64,000 nt of DNA from Flabesymbios commensalis (GCA_964017125.1 OZ024916.1:62001-126000); one strand, 5' to 3'; counted from the stretch's first letter, positions 42,901 through 57,900 are shown. Notes: a model not told the origin generated them from the letters alone. Made by a program: numbers and translations.

Positions 42901-45900
42901 TCAAACAAACAAAGCAAAATTGAAATTGGATAAGAATTGGGGAAGTAGAAGCATTTCTTTGGCATTGTAGACAGCCTGCAGACAACAGATGGCACACAGT
43001 GGCATAAGCTCATCCTAGACCTAAAGGCAGGATGAGCTAACAATCTTTGTCACCAAAATTAAATTGTTTTTATTAAGTGAGCATCTACTTTTTTTAATTT
43101 TGTTTGTTTTGAAGCTTTATCGCAATATCCAGTGTTTTACTATGGCAATGATTTTAATTCTGTATGCTATACCATGTAAATTGTTGTGTGATTTCAGCAA
43201 ATTACCCTTCTTGTACATACATGTACATAATTATATTCTATGATTTTTATGCCAAATAAGTTTGCAATGACTTTTCTTTATGTCAATAAAATATCTGTCT
43301 GTGTCTGTCTGTTAATAATTTTGTTTGTTTTGAAGCTTATTTGAACTTCTGTCCTCCCTCCCCCACCCCCCCCCCCACCCCACCCCTCACCCCCCCCAAA
43401 GGTATGAATCTCCCCTCTGATGCCACGTTTTCTCAGCACGGACTCGATCCACACTGTTAACCCTTATGCTGCTGGGGCTGTATATATTCGTTTTAACCCT
43501 TTAAGCTCTTACGATGCATTAAAGCATAATTCTGCATCTGTAAAGAATGACTTAATTTCCTGAAATTACAACGAAAATTTTCATGCAATTGTTTTGAAAA
43601 TATCAGTATATTTTTTCATATGTCACTCACTTCAAGTCATTTTCATCTGCTACAAGTTGAGAATTGCGGCAGCAATTCGCGGCTTGTAGTGGATGAAGAT
43701 GACAATGGGAAACTCAGGCTTGAAAGGTTTAAAGAAATTTTCGAACCAACTAAATTCAGCACGAATTGCTAAATTGTGGTTGATGCTGAGTTATTCTGAT
43801 AATTATATTTTGAAGACATATATTTTTCAAAAATATTATTATTTCTCGTCATTTGAAGCTTGAAATTGTGTGAGCAATTCCAGCTTCAAATGAATGCAAA
43901 ATAGTGAGAAACAACTCGGACTTTGAGACCATGGCATCCGTCAGCAACCTCCATCTCAAGATACAACTTTTGAAATTTACTGTTCACAGACAGTGTCATT
44001 TATGGCACTGACTAAAAATACAACTTCTCATACTAATTTTTCAGGTCTGGCAAAACCATGCACTGCTTCTCTCGAAGATATGACTTTTTCATATTTCATG
44101 TTACCCTGATGACATCGCAAGGCTCTGACACACTGAAAGCCATGTTTTAGCGGGCTTGGCTCTACTGTGATCACCAGAGCGCGCTAGCTGACTAGGGCCA
44201 ACACCGCTACTGTCTTATCGGTAGGCGGAGTCACTGTCTTTTTTACACGGGCAGCTGTGGAAAAATGGTCGTCAGTGCGGCTGAGCTCCACGCAATGTGA
44301 GTAGCTTGGCTTAGCCGGGTTATTTCATGTCACCCTTCTGCTATTTCCAACTTCAAGGGATGAAAAATAGTTCTATTCAACCCTTGGCCCTTACAATGCT
44401 GACCCTTACAATGCTGACCCTTACAATGCTGAAATATTTTTGTATAAACCATTATAACCAAAAAGTTTTTTTCAACTTGAAATCATCTTAAATGTCTTAG
44501 TTAGCTCTTCCTGCTTCATTTGAAAACATATGTTATGGGTCTACGGCCATTATACTTATTTTTACGCTTTCAGTGCGTCTTCATCCATCAGAACAGTCTT
44601 TATACTGACTTCTGTAGACGGCAGATTCTAACGTATAAAGATTGTCCCCACGCCGAAAGGGTTAACCTGCTAAGCATGACTATAGTTTGTATTCCATTTT
44701 TTTAGTCATTGAAATCACAGTTATTAGGAACAAAATGTGTGTTTGAACATAAAGATTTGCAAATGTTTGGTATCAAATCAAACAAATATGAGAATCTTTC
44801 ACCAACTTGAAGATATGGATCGTGGTAGCAGGACACAACTTCAAGTGGATGAAAGATATATTATTTTTTCAATAATAATAATAATAATATAATGCATTGT
44901 TTCTAGATAATAAAGACAATTTTTAGCTTTTAATAAAAAAAATATTTTAATTACTGGTTTAAGAAATAGAAAATTATGTGATCAAGTGAGCATCTATTAC
45001 CAGCTATTAGAATAATTTCTTTCTCACCTGTTTGTACACCTGCCAGCCACCCACGTCGCATGTCAAGATCAACAGGATATGGTCGACGACTTGGGTCACC
45101 TAAATCATAATCAAGTATTTCAAATATCAAAGTTTTAGGTTTTTGACATCAAACTTCTTTGCTCATGGTACAAAATGTGTGTGAATTTTACAACATTTTC
45201 TAACAAAAAATTCTATGTTAACTCTGCAAAAAAATAACAAACGAAAACATAAAATATATAAAACTGCAAAAAGATTAGAAACAAAAACATAGAACATATA
45301 ATAAGAATAATATACATTTAACATCCACCCATCGCTAATTTGCATATGTTCTTAACATCAACAAAAAAAGCTTTAACAATTGCATTTAAAACTAGAAGTA
45401 AGTGTTTACCATGTAAAACACCCAAGAAGGCTCCCCCTCACATTTTTCAAATAAAAGTTATACATTAAATATAAATGTACTAGATAATCAATTTGTACAT
45501 GTAATTATCAAGTAATATTATGAGGCAGAGGCTAGCAGCTTTAGGCTGACTAGGTGCTATTTTGACCGCAAAAGATTAAAGAAGGCTGCCAAGACCCGGA
45601 TATTTTCTAGAACTTTCTGAAAAATTGATGTGGTCTAGGAATTAAAACTAGCATGCAGTACGTTGAATATTGAATGTATCGGATAAGCAGCTTTGAAGTT
45701 ATCAGGGTGACAAGGTTCTAATTTGACAAAATAAGAATAAAGATAGGTGCTAGGTGCTATTTTGACCGCAAAAGATTAAAGAAGGCTGCCAAGACCCGGA
45801 TATTTTCCAAAACTGTCTGAAAAATTGATGCAGTCTAGGAATTAATACTGCTATGCAGTCTGATGAATATTGAGTATATCGGATTAGCGGCTTTGAAGGT

Positions 45901-48900
45901 ATCAGGTAACAAGGTCCTAATTTGATGAAAAAAGATGGTCGCTATCACCCAGATATTTTGACGATCTTAATGCAGGCTAGGAATCAATACTACTATGCGG
46001 TATGTTGAATATTGAGTATATCAGATAAGCAGCTTTCAAGTTATCAGGGTGACAAGGTCCTAATTTGATGAAAAAAAGATTAAAGATGGACGCCATGACC
46101 CAGATATTCTTCCGAACTTTCTGAAAAATGGAATCAGGCTAGGGATTAATACTACTATGCATCATTTTGAATATTGAGTATATCGGATAAGGGGCTTTAA
46201 AGTTAGCAGGGTGACAAGGTCCTAATTTGACGAAAAAAGATGGCCGCCTTAACCCGAATATTTTCACGAACTTTCTGAAAAATTTATGCAGCCTAGGAAT
46301 TAATACTGTCTTGTATCGAGTATGTTCAACACCAAATGAATTGAAAAAGCGGTTTTGTAGATATCAGGGTGACATGGTATGGATGAGAGGCGGCGTACAA
46401 GAACAAAAAGCCTCCCATTGGTAGGGGGGAGCCTCAAATATCAGTTCTTACAACGGTACCCCAGCCCCCAGGGGGTACTGCTTGTTGCATCAATGTTATA
46501 ATTTAGTGTATTTACCTGGCACCCATGTTGGAGGTGCTGCCACCGCATGACTGACGCTGATTGTGTGCGCGTATTTGATCAGCTCCTCAGAGTTTATTTT
46601 TCTCTTGTTTGCTTGATTGATGGACTGCAGCTTTTGTTTGGCTTGATAGATTGCTGTAGCCTGCAAGTACATGTAATAAGATAGCCTGCAAGTACATGTG
46701 ATAAGATAACCTGCAAGTACATGTAATAAGATAGCCTGCAAGTACATGTAATAAAATAACCTGCAAGTACATGTAATAAGATAGCCTGCAAGTACATGTT
46801 ATAAGATAACCTGCAAGTACATGTAATAAGATAGCCTGCAAGTACATGTAATAAGATAGCCTGCAAGTACATGTATTGAGATAACCTGCAAGTACATGTA
46901 ATAAGATAGCCTGCAAGTACATGTAATAAGATAAATAGATGTAGCATGCAAGTACATGTAATAAGATAACCTGCAAGTACATGTAATAAGATAGCCTGCA
47001 AGTACATGTAATAAGATAACCTGCAAGTACATGTAATAAGATAACCTACAAGTACATGTAATAAGATAGCCTGCAAGTACATGTAATAAGATAACCTGCA
47101 AGTGCATGTAATAAGATAGCCTGCAAGTACATGTAATAAGATAGCCTGCAAGTACATGTGATAAGATAACCTGCAAGTACATGTGATAAGATAGCCTGCA
47201 AGTACATGTAATAAGATAGCCTGCAAGTACATGTAATAAGATAGCCTGCAAGTACATGTGATAAGATAGCCTGCAAGTACATGTAATAAGATAACCTGCA
47301 AGTACATGTAATAAGATAACCTGCAAGTACATGTAATAAGATAGCCTGCAAGTACATGTAATAAGATAACCTGCAAGTACATGTAATAAGATAACCTGCA
47401 AGTACATGTAATAAGATAACCTACAAGTACATGTAATAAGATAGCCTGCAAGTACATGTAATAAGATAACCTGCAAGTACATGTAATAAGATAACCTGCA
47501 AGAACATGTAATAAGATAGCCTGCAAGTACATGTAATAAGATAACCTGCAAGTACATGTGATAAGATAGCCTGCAAGTACATGTAATAAGATAAACTGCA
47601 AGTACATGTAATAAGATAACCTGCAAGTACATGTAATAAGATAGCCTGCAAGTACATGTAATAAGATAGCCTGCAAGTACATGTAATAAGATAGCCTGCA
47701 AGTACATGTAATAAGATAGCCTGCAAGTACATGTAATAAGATAACCTGCAAGTACATGTAATAAGATAACCTGCAAGAACATGTAATAAGATAGCCTGCA
47801 AGTACATGTAATAAGATAGCCTGCAAGTACATGTAATAAGATAACCTGCAAGTACATGTAATAAGATAACCTGCAAGTACATGTAATAAGATAGCCTGCA
47901 AGTACATGTAATAAGATAACCTGCAAGTACATGTAATAAGATAGCCTGCAAGTACATGTAATAAGATAAATGGATGTAGCCTGCAAGTACATGTTTTAAG
48001 ATAGCCTGCAACATGTAAAAAAATAGCCTGCAAGTAATAAGATAGCCTGCAAGTACATGTAATAAGATAGATTGATGTAGCCTGCATGTAAATTTAATAA
48101 AATTAGATTGCAAGTACATAGGATTTGTAAGAAACCACAGGATAACATATACATTGCACCAGGCATCACAGACATTTAGCATATACATTGCCCCAGGCAT
48201 CACAGACATTTAGCATATACATTGCACCAGGCATCACAGACATTTAGCATATACATTGCACCAGGCATCACAGACATTTAGCATATACATTGCACCAGGC
48301 ATCACAGACATTTAGCATATACATTGCACCAGGCATCACAGACATTTAGCATATACATTGCACCAGGCATCACAGACATTTAGCATATACATTGCACCAG
48401 GCATCACAGACATTTAGCATATACATTGCCCCAGGCATCACAGACATTTAGCATATACATTGCACCAGGCATCACAGACATTTAGCATATACATTGCCCC
48501 AGGCATCACAGACATTTAGCATATACATTGCACCAGGCATCACAGACATTTAGCATATCTGTGCACCAGGCATCACAGACATTTAGCATATACATTGCAC
48601 CAGGCATCACAGACATTTAGCATATCTGTGCACCAGGCATCACAGACATTTAGCATATACATTGCACCAGGCATCACAGACATTTTCAACACAACTTCAA
48701 GTGGTTAAAAATTAAGATAACTTAACGGGCAAAGGGTTAACATGAGACACACAAGGGTAATTAACCCTTACAGTGCGGGGATAAAATTTAGACTTCAGAA
48801 TCTGACTTGTCTAAAGTCGATCCCCGCACTGTAAATTTTAAAATATTTATAATGGCCGTAGACCCAGAACATAGGTATTTAAATGAAGTGAAAAGAGCTG

Positions 48901-51900
48901 ACTAAGACATTTATGGTACTTTCAAATTGAAAAAAAAATTGTCTCCATAGTTTTTATAAAAGAATATTTCAGCGCCTTAAGGGTTAATCAGCACATATAG
49001 ACTTTGCACACCAGACCAAGGACTTAACCAGAAAATGATAAAAAGGAGTCCAAATTTCCTTATTGTTCGCCAGGAAGCGGTCTCGGGGGTCCTCCCACAA
49101 TGCAATTTGGTTGAATCTGGCAATATTTTCCTACGTCCAGGCAAAAAATAGGCCATCCAATAGACGGCTGGACGGGTCTCTGGCTAAGTCCTTGCACCAG
49201 ACTTTTGAAAATTGTGCAGCTGACATTTGGTTTAGCTTACCAGCACACTTTCTGCATCTTTTAGATTTTTCTGCAACAAGCGAATATCTTGGTCTCTTTT
49301 CTCAACTTGTTCCTTCAGACCGTCCATTTTTTCCTGCAGCTTAGCCTGCTCCTTGGCTGAAAAAACACAAATTGAGGTAAGTAAGTTATATAATTTTAAT
49401 TATTAAAAGTTAAAATTACTCAATTATACACAACTTGAAGCAAAAAAACACAAATTGAGGTAAGTTATATAATTTTAATTATTAAAAGTTAAAATTACTC
49501 AATTATACACAACTTGAAGCAAAAAATCTGCCATTGGCTCTAGCAAATTTCACCTTTTCAGTGCGGGGATCGTCTTTATATGTCAGAATCTGATGTCTGT
49601 AGACGTCAGATTCTGATGTATAAAGAAGATCCTAGCACCGAAAGATCTAATATATTTATAATGGCCGTAGACCCATAACATAGGTATTGAAATAAAGAGG
49701 GAAGAGCTAGCTAAGACATTTATGATGATTGCAAATTTAAAAAAAAACCTTTGGTCTCCATGGTTTACATGTATACCAAAATATTTCAGTATTGTAAGGG
49801 TTAAACAGTGGGGGTAAGACCATTAGATATATAGATTTATGTAAGAGTTAATGTGATTTTCCTTTTAAATTCTGTTTCAAAAACAAATGAAAATGGTGAG
49901 AACGGCTATAATTGTGATTAGCACTTTCAAGAATTTAAAATACATTTTAAGGAATTAAATTTTATATTTTTAAATTCCAGGAGTATTCAAGATTTCCAGG
50001 ACAAGCCTATTTGCACTAATGCTGCATGTCAGTTGATCAGTTTAATTTTCTCGTTTCAGAGATGAGATTGATTATAATTGATATGCAAACTGTATCGTTG
50101 GATACAGTGAGATGGGCTGATCTCAGCACGCATCACCATAGTCGTGTCGTCCTCTCTGAGGCTGTGAATTGATGTATTTGCTTTACCCGAAAAATTCAAC
50201 ATGGGGGTCACTGTGAGCAACCTCAACCCCAAGGTCCGAAAAATGTCTGTAGCTTTTTAATGACTGTGTGATGTCTGAGCTGAGCATGCGGGTATGGAAC
50301 TAATATGCTACTGATTTTTAAAAACCTACTTTTAACCTGATTATTCCGGGACAAGTTTTAAATATGACCGCCCAAAGAAATGTCCCACGATTTTGTACGG
50401 GGTCAATCTGTGGCTGAAACCTGTTTCAGCCACTGGGGCTATTATCATGACACAAATCCCTTGCCTAAAGGCTCAGGTTTGATGCGGTGACGAGTTAGAA
50501 GTTCAGCCTATCTTGCCTTTTCAAAGATACAGCATGCATATATTGTAATAAATAGCATCTGCTACATACCGACATTGAGTGTATCTTGGATCTCTGCATC
50601 TTTATGAACTAACAAATCTATCAGTTTGGAGGTGTTTATCCCTTCTGGTCGCTGATTCTTAGGTGTCGCCAGATGGTCAAGTAGCTCCCTAAAAATAACA
50701 AAAAACATGGCTTCACATATTGGCCTTAGACCCATAACGTAGGTACTGTAGACAGCAGATTCTGACGTCTAAAGTTGATCCCTGCACTGTAACAGTGAAA
50801 ATATTTATAACGGCTGTAGACCCATAACAGGTATTCAAATGAATCGGAAAATGCTAACTAAGATGTTTATGACGATTTCAAATTGAAAAAACCCTTTGGT
50901 CTCCAAGGTTTTCATAAAAAATTCATCGCTTCAAGGGTTCAAGGATTAAGTACTGTAGTCGACATTAGTGTGCTGAGGGTTAACCATGGTGGATTAAGTA
51001 CTGTAGTCGACATCAGTGTGCTGAGGGTTAACCATGGTGAATAAATTCCGTTGATTTTTCAGTCAATTCTCAACTAATTGTAGGCACTTGTGTAAACATG
51101 AAACTGGGGTCTAAAAAATCAAATTCATGACATTGTGTTTTTGGTCATTTTTTTTACATGTGTTATGGTCTCTGAAAGCATAAAAATGTGTTCTATTTAT
51201 TTAAAAAAAAAAACTTTTAAGATGGTCTGGAAGAGAAAAAACGGCGAAACCTGTGTTATCGCCCGATCTACAGATTTCTGAAAAATTGTTTTTACTTCTA
51301 CAGGGTGGCTATCCATAACTAAATATTTTGTTCTGGGACCTGGTACAATCAAATAGCCTATTGGTACAGTTGAAGTATATATTTTCGAACATTCCTGTGA
51401 AATTTTATGAAAATCAAAGGGGAAGAAGATACTTTTTTCGATGACAGAAAAAATTAGCTTAAAGTGAAATTTTGCATTTTTTTTACAATTGACCTTGACC
51501 TTTCACTGACATGATTGAAGGTCTAGATCATTGAAAAAAAATAATTAAATGTGCAATCACGTTCCATAATATTTAATTTAGCGAACCTAAAAATGTGAGA
51601 TTATTATATATTAAAATTTGAAAAAGTTTTGATAAATTTTTTAAGAAAAGTTGTGATGTTTTTTTTATTTTTATTAAAACTTTTTCTTGCAAAAATTCAG
51701 GGGCTCTTAACAATACTGGAGAAGAGGCACATTTGCATAGGCGAAAATGACAATATCTCAAAAACTACTTGAGATATTAAAAAATTAAAAAGCATAAGCC
51801 TAGGGCCTATTGTTTCTGTTTTTTTTATAGGCCTAGCCCTAGGGTAGGTACAATCAATAAATTTTAAAATTGTCCAATAAAATTATGCTGAGCCTTTTTT

Positions 51901-54900
51901 CTTAACTGCCGACATGCTAAAAGAAATATTTAACCACATTCCAGTTTTCACTGAGCGAGAAAAATGCTGTGCTATATGAAAATTTGAGCTAAATTATAAA
52001 AACATGCAAGTTAGAAGGATCTCGCCCTCCACTATGTTCCGGGTTAGAACGCAGCATGTATTTGAAACGTAAGATACTCACATCATCACAAATGGTCAAA
52101 ATGGCCGAAATATTTTTGGGGAGGTGTTTTAAAAATGCTTTCACATGATCAATAACTGATGGAATGTTTCAAAATCAGCTGAGTGGATGCATAAATGATC
52201 ACTAAGGTAGGTAAACCCAATTAAAATGTATTTCAAGGGCGTTAAAAGGGTTAAATCGATCGGGTGTCGCCGGCGACACGCCTTCTTATGGTTCAGATAT
52301 GGAATGCTTACTAACCCGTAACACGTTGTGGAGGGTGGTGTTTGCTAACTAGAAAAAACACAAAAAAAACATCAAAATTACTTTTTGGAATGTACGCGGT
52401 AGTTTTTTGTGGGCACCTAAGCGAATGCGGCCCACAGTGTGCACAGAATACACGCGTATGAATATCATGGGTCGTATTATGATCGGTATGTCTGAGCCAC
52501 TTCCGGTTTGAAAAAAATATACTTCCTGGTCAATTGGGAATAGGGAGCATACAGTATTTCAATCTGCTAGATGTTTCTGGGAGAGTTTTCGCGCAGTTGG
52601 TTTTTTTTCGCGCACTGCATTTTGTAACAGCGTAGAAACCCATGTTGCATATATTTTTCATTTAGTTTGTTTCCAAGTGGATTCAGGATTTCTTCCGGCA
52701 CATGTCTGTTTTTATTTCAACCTGATACAACCATCTGCGAAAAAGTTATAAAAAAATTAGAAATTATTAAAAAAAAAAAATTATTAATTTTAAGTTTTAG
52801 AAGGCGAAAACATAGATATTTTCTCGGACTTAAAATAAAAAGAAACATTTTCATGGCGGATAAAAAAAAAAGGATGACGCGAAACGACATGATTTTTATA
52901 TCCGCTACATCAAAACATCTGTCAACGGCCGAAAATCAAAACAAGATGAAATTTCACAAAAACCTTTAAGAGCTAGGGCATAAGCTAATGGACTTGACAA
53001 AATACCAATTAGATTCTTTGAAGATTATGCTGATGACATCTCCAAACTCTTAAAATCATTTTACAAAATTCTTACAATACCGGTGATCTTCCCCAGGATT
53101 GGCTCACAGGAGATGTCATACCAATTTTCAAAAAAAGGGAATAAAAACCTAGCCTCGAATTATAGACCTGTCTCCCTCACAGCCATCACTTGCAAACTAA
53201 TGGAACACATCATACACACACATAATTTAACATGTGATTCACAAAACATATTACAAAATTTCCAGCAGAAAACAACACTCATGCAAATCGCACCTAATTA
53301 TCACCACAGAAAAACTAAAACGCAGCAGGGACCAGAAGAAACAAGTAGACATAATCATTTTATACTTTTCGAAAGCTTTTGACACCATGGTGCATAACAA
53401 ACTAGTCTCAAATTACAAAATTCTAGAATCCAAGGGAAAACCAATAAATTGATAAATAAATGGGTAAAATTTAGAAATCAGAAAGTTGTTCTTGATGGGG
53501 AAATATCTGAACCAGTACCAGTCACTTCTGGGGTGCCACAGGGAACAGTTTTCGGCCCTCTCATGCTCCTCCTTTACATCCATGACATCAACCAAAACAT
53601 CAATTCAAAAATTAGGCTTTTCGCAGATGACTGTGTACTATACAGAAAAATAAATTGAAAATTAGACTGTTCAAAACTTCAACAAGATCTTCAGAAATTA
53701 GTTGACTGGTCTCACACATGCAGTGAAGGATTTGAGGCCAAATGTTCTTCGGCCATCCGGGTCACTGAAATTTATGATTCACCGACCCTGATACAAAATC
53801 ACCGACCCTGGTAGGCACATTTAATCAACAACAGTCTTGCCTGAAGAAGCATGCAAATCTTTTTATAACAAGAATCCAAAGTTTGGCTACAATTATTCTC
53901 CATGAATTACCCAAAACACACGACGTTGATCTAATGCTGGTTTAATGTTAACCCACAGTATACGACGCTGGATTCAATGTCTTGAGTTTGCTGTGGAGAG
54001 GTCTAGGTCCTATATAAACAGAAAACAAGCAAGTATGTAAACATGCTTTGTGGCCCAACCCGGCAAGCACCAAACATTGGCCCAAAGCTGTTCTGATGTT
54101 GGGCGACGCTGGCCCAACATTAGGCCAGCATTGGGTCATCGTCTCGTGATTGCTGGGTTATATGCACTAGACCTATGGTATAATACGACAGCATACTGCA
54201 TAGTGCATAATCCAGCGTGGTATGCGATGGCCAACATTGGACCGGCATTCCAGTGATAGTCAGTCTCACGTGTTCACTGATAGTGTGCGCGTGCGCAAGT
54301 TCCCATGTCTGCCAACCCACGACGACCCTGTGACTGTGGCATGCAGTAGCTATCATGACTAAAATACCCTAACAAAGTCGCAAGATAATGGCGATGGTAC
54401 TCAATCGGACATTACGCTGATTTACCAGTCCAATATTTGGTTTATTATTATTAGCAGCATTTTCACGTTATTTTAGAATCAGCCGTTTGTTTTCAGCCAT
54501 ACTGCATTTAAAAGTTGTGGGCATGTTTGGGATCATTGATAGCTGAACCTTCCCACCCAGCCTCTCTTCTAACAACGCTGAATACTCGTGTGAAACTAAC
54601 ACAGCGATAAACAACAACTCACAATTTGACAGCGTGGCCCGTGACAGTCACATACTTGCGGCGCGATCTGTGATTTAAAACTGATCCCCCTTCGCTGTTA
54701 TATCAGATCGCCGCCGCGGCCAATTCGGCACCCGGTTTACGCCATTAGGCCTACTTTCACTGACCGCCGGCGAGCGTGAATTTCCATCCAGAAAATTTTG
54801 AAAAAGATGGTGTTGTCAGAGTGCATTCTGAGGCACTTGAGACTTATTTTTCAGCTCTGGACAATCACCGACCCGCTGGACCGTTGCTAGGGTGTCAATC

Positions 54901-57900
54901 ACCGACCCTGGGTACAAATTACCAATCTCGGGTCGGCTTTAAATCCTTTACTGCACATGGCAAATGTCTTTGAACATAAACAAATGTCACACCTTACATG
55001 CCCACAGTAAGAAACAGCCCATCATACACGCCTACACAATGGACAACACATCGGTAACACCAGTCACACACCACCCATATCTTGGCATTGAACTACAGTC
55101 AGACCTAAGATGGACAACACACATACAGAACACAACCAACAAAGCACAGAAGACACTAAACATGCTGAAAAGAAACCTCAAACAAGCCTCTACAACTGTA
55201 AAATCACAGGCATACAAAACACTAGTAAGACCCCAACTTGAATATGCATCAGCCATAACACAAGCGTTTCCTTCTTACAAAAACAACTAAATTGGCCTCC
55301 TTTTTCAGTTCAGTAGACTAGTACTTTTCTACAAAATTTGCGATCAGAAAATTGCCATCCGTATCCTACCATATTTACAAATACCCCTCAGAACTACATG
55401 CCACACCTCAAACATAAACGAAAACAGCTACAGATACAGACAACTCAGCACATCAACAGACACATAAAAATACAGCTACTTCCTCCGAACAGTCACAGAC
55501 TGGAATTCACTGCCACCCAGTCTGTGTGCGACTCCAACAGTGCAGGCCTTCAAGGAAGGCCTAACCCGTCATCTCCTCCCCAGCCTGTAATTCACATTAA
55601 CCCTACTGTATATAACCACTGATGCACTCTCTATCCAGTGTACAGGTGTATTTATATATTTCTGCACTGCACTGCAATAGTCAGTTCCTTTTTTCATGGG
55701 GTCACTTGTGATCATAATGCCATTAGGCGCCGATCAATACAATATCATAAAGTCATAAAACAAATGAGGTGCACGAAAATACCTTCCACCACCCTACCTA
55801 CTGACCTAGGCCAGGGCTAGGATATTACTGTGCCGAGTTAGCAAGATCATGAAGGCCGACTTGGTAAGAATAGCCGGCCCCAGTTATTTGGCCAATGATG
55901 CAAAACGTCTGAAAAGCTGGTCATAGCCTGGCCGACTTACCTACAAATGTATACGTCTTCACTACCATATTTGCCTCATATCAGTGAGGATTTTTGACTG
56001 TTAGAAAAGAAAAGTATGTTTATATTCAAGTTATTTATCTGAAACTGCACTTGGAGGCTCCACGTGTTCTCGGTTGGAGTGAGGTGTTAAGGCGAGACTT
56101 TGTGAGATAGGTAATATAGTCAGGTAACATAGTCGAACAATGAGGTCATCACGCATGTGCATTCGCAGTCCGACATACGTGTTTATATTTACTTCGAGCG
56201 GCTTGGAGCATGCGCATTTTTGGACGAATTCTCCTCACATGATGTTGCTTATGTCGCACACACAAAGATTGATGCAAAATATATCTCCGCGAATTGTAGT
56301 TGTATTTTACTTAAATTAAGGTCCGATATGTCACAGATAAACTCAAGAATAGCAGGGATGTAATTAATATATTTATTTATAAGTAAGATGATGTTAGATT
56401 GGCCCTAGCTCATCAAAATGAGTGCTGAGCAGCAATGTAATGTTGGTACCTAAGCCCGTTGATACTCAATTCACGACATGGCTACAGTCTATTTCATCAG
56501 ATCCTGGGAGTAGTCTTTTTTCAATTTGCTTGATCGCTGTTTGAAATTTTTTAAACAAAATTTTTCTCGAGTTATTTTTTCATCTTCCCCCAGCATCCCT
56601 GAAAATTTGGCGGATTTTTTTAATCTATTATCGAAGTTAGCCCATTTGGCATGTATTAAATTTTCAAAATTACAGGACATTTTAACACCATTATTGTGAA
56701 ACAAGAATTATACTTACATGCCAAATCATAGTCTAACTTAGAAAATACACGACAAAATTCCACCAATTTTCAGGGATGTTAGGGGAAGATGAAAAAATAA
56801 TCCGACAATGCAAGTCACAACTCTGAAATATATGGTGGCATGAGGCCAAAACAAAATATATGTTTGTTTCCGATTTGTTGTCATTTTAACCAGTGGGTAG
56901 GTAGGAAATTTATTTTATTTTTTATTTTATTTTTTGTTTCTTCAACCAATCGGTAGGTAAGAATTTTTTTAAATTTTATTTGGTGCCAAATTCACTTTCA
57001 TGCATGTCTTATCTGTACATTACGTAACGATTTTTTGTTTTTTTTGACATTTTTTGACCCCACTCTCCTTTTCGTAACGTTTTTCAGAGTTACTTTGACT
57101 ACAGTCGGTAACTCATCCCTGAACTTTTTGATTTCCTAAGAAAAAAAAAAAAAAAATTTTTTTTTTTTTTTTTTTGAAATCCATAAAATAAATTTGGGTC
57201 GCATATGTTTTGATAGGGTCGGGCGGAAATCGGAAACAAACAATATTTTTTTTTAGGCCTGAGTCACACCTCAAATTGATTGTGTCTGCTTTCTGCAAGC
57301 TGTGAAGTTAAATTGACAACAGCAGCTCAAAAGTGGTGACAGAAATCACACCTTACCGTCTGCAATATATTCTACACCTTTTGTGAACAGCAATTGAAGA
57401 TCACAGGGCTGCTGTACATAATAGATCTAGACGTGTTGACAGGAGTCACTCATCATGTTTAGCAACTGCATGCTGCTTGGCAGTGCTTGCAAGCAGCGAT
57501 CATCTCACGAAAGACACCTAACGATCAAAGTCATGTCGCGACATCTCAGCATCCCAATTGCTATCGAAATCGATCTCATTAATATCCTTTATTTAAATTT
57601 AAAAGACATAAACATTTCCCACTGGGCACACGATGTTGTTGCGTTGAATCAACGTCGCAACAGGGTCATGTGCCCAATAGGTTTGTTTGCCTATTGTAGT
57701 TTGAAAAACAAGGTAGGCCTACAAAATATATAGCTTGGATAAAGAATGTTGAACAAGATAACAGTTTTAATTTAAGTAACTATGGCATAATAGTGATAAT
57801 TAGCATGATTTTAATCTCATTTTCACAACGAAACCCAAATTAATTTTCTAAATCACAATTTAAAACTGCTAGATAAGGCTATGAGCACAAATGTATGGCC

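Larger units (their letters stand above)
53083..55590 (+). pseudogene. LINE reverse transcriptase remnant
   Basis: Blocks in order across frames: [116 protein letters not shown]. After the insert come [49 protein letters not shown] and RPQLEYASA. The catalytic FADD is present. Frame breaks occur near 53290, 53390 and 53650, and in-frame stops after 55290. Confidence 0.88.
52980..55600 (+). mobile_element. CR1/Jockey-type LINE fragment in MED4 intron 1
   Basis: 5'-truncated LINE in the opposite orientation to MED4. It starts in the RT N-terminus ([20 protein letters not shown]) and runs to the ORF2 C-terminus ([20 protein letters not shown] then [13 protein letters not shown]). A 1.23-kb hAT-like element splits it at 53721-54953. 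Several frameshifts and a small loss near 55290 make it inactive. Confidence 0.88.

Noticed and set aside
46594-48087. 497-codon open frame (and 397- and 262-codon frames) on the minus strand
   Set aside because: They are translations of the 25-bp array; 25 is not a multiple of three and no phase has a stop. The coding content is the repeat [18 protein letters not shown] only.
52667-52969. 100-codon Lys-rich plus-strand gene
   Set aside because: Composition follows from A-runs; no motif, and it lies in MED4 intron 1 next to a LINE.
54120-54356. Short frames in the hAT-like insert as a transposase
   Set aside because: No hAT transposase or zinc-finger BED motif was recognised; part of the frame is a palindromic MITE.
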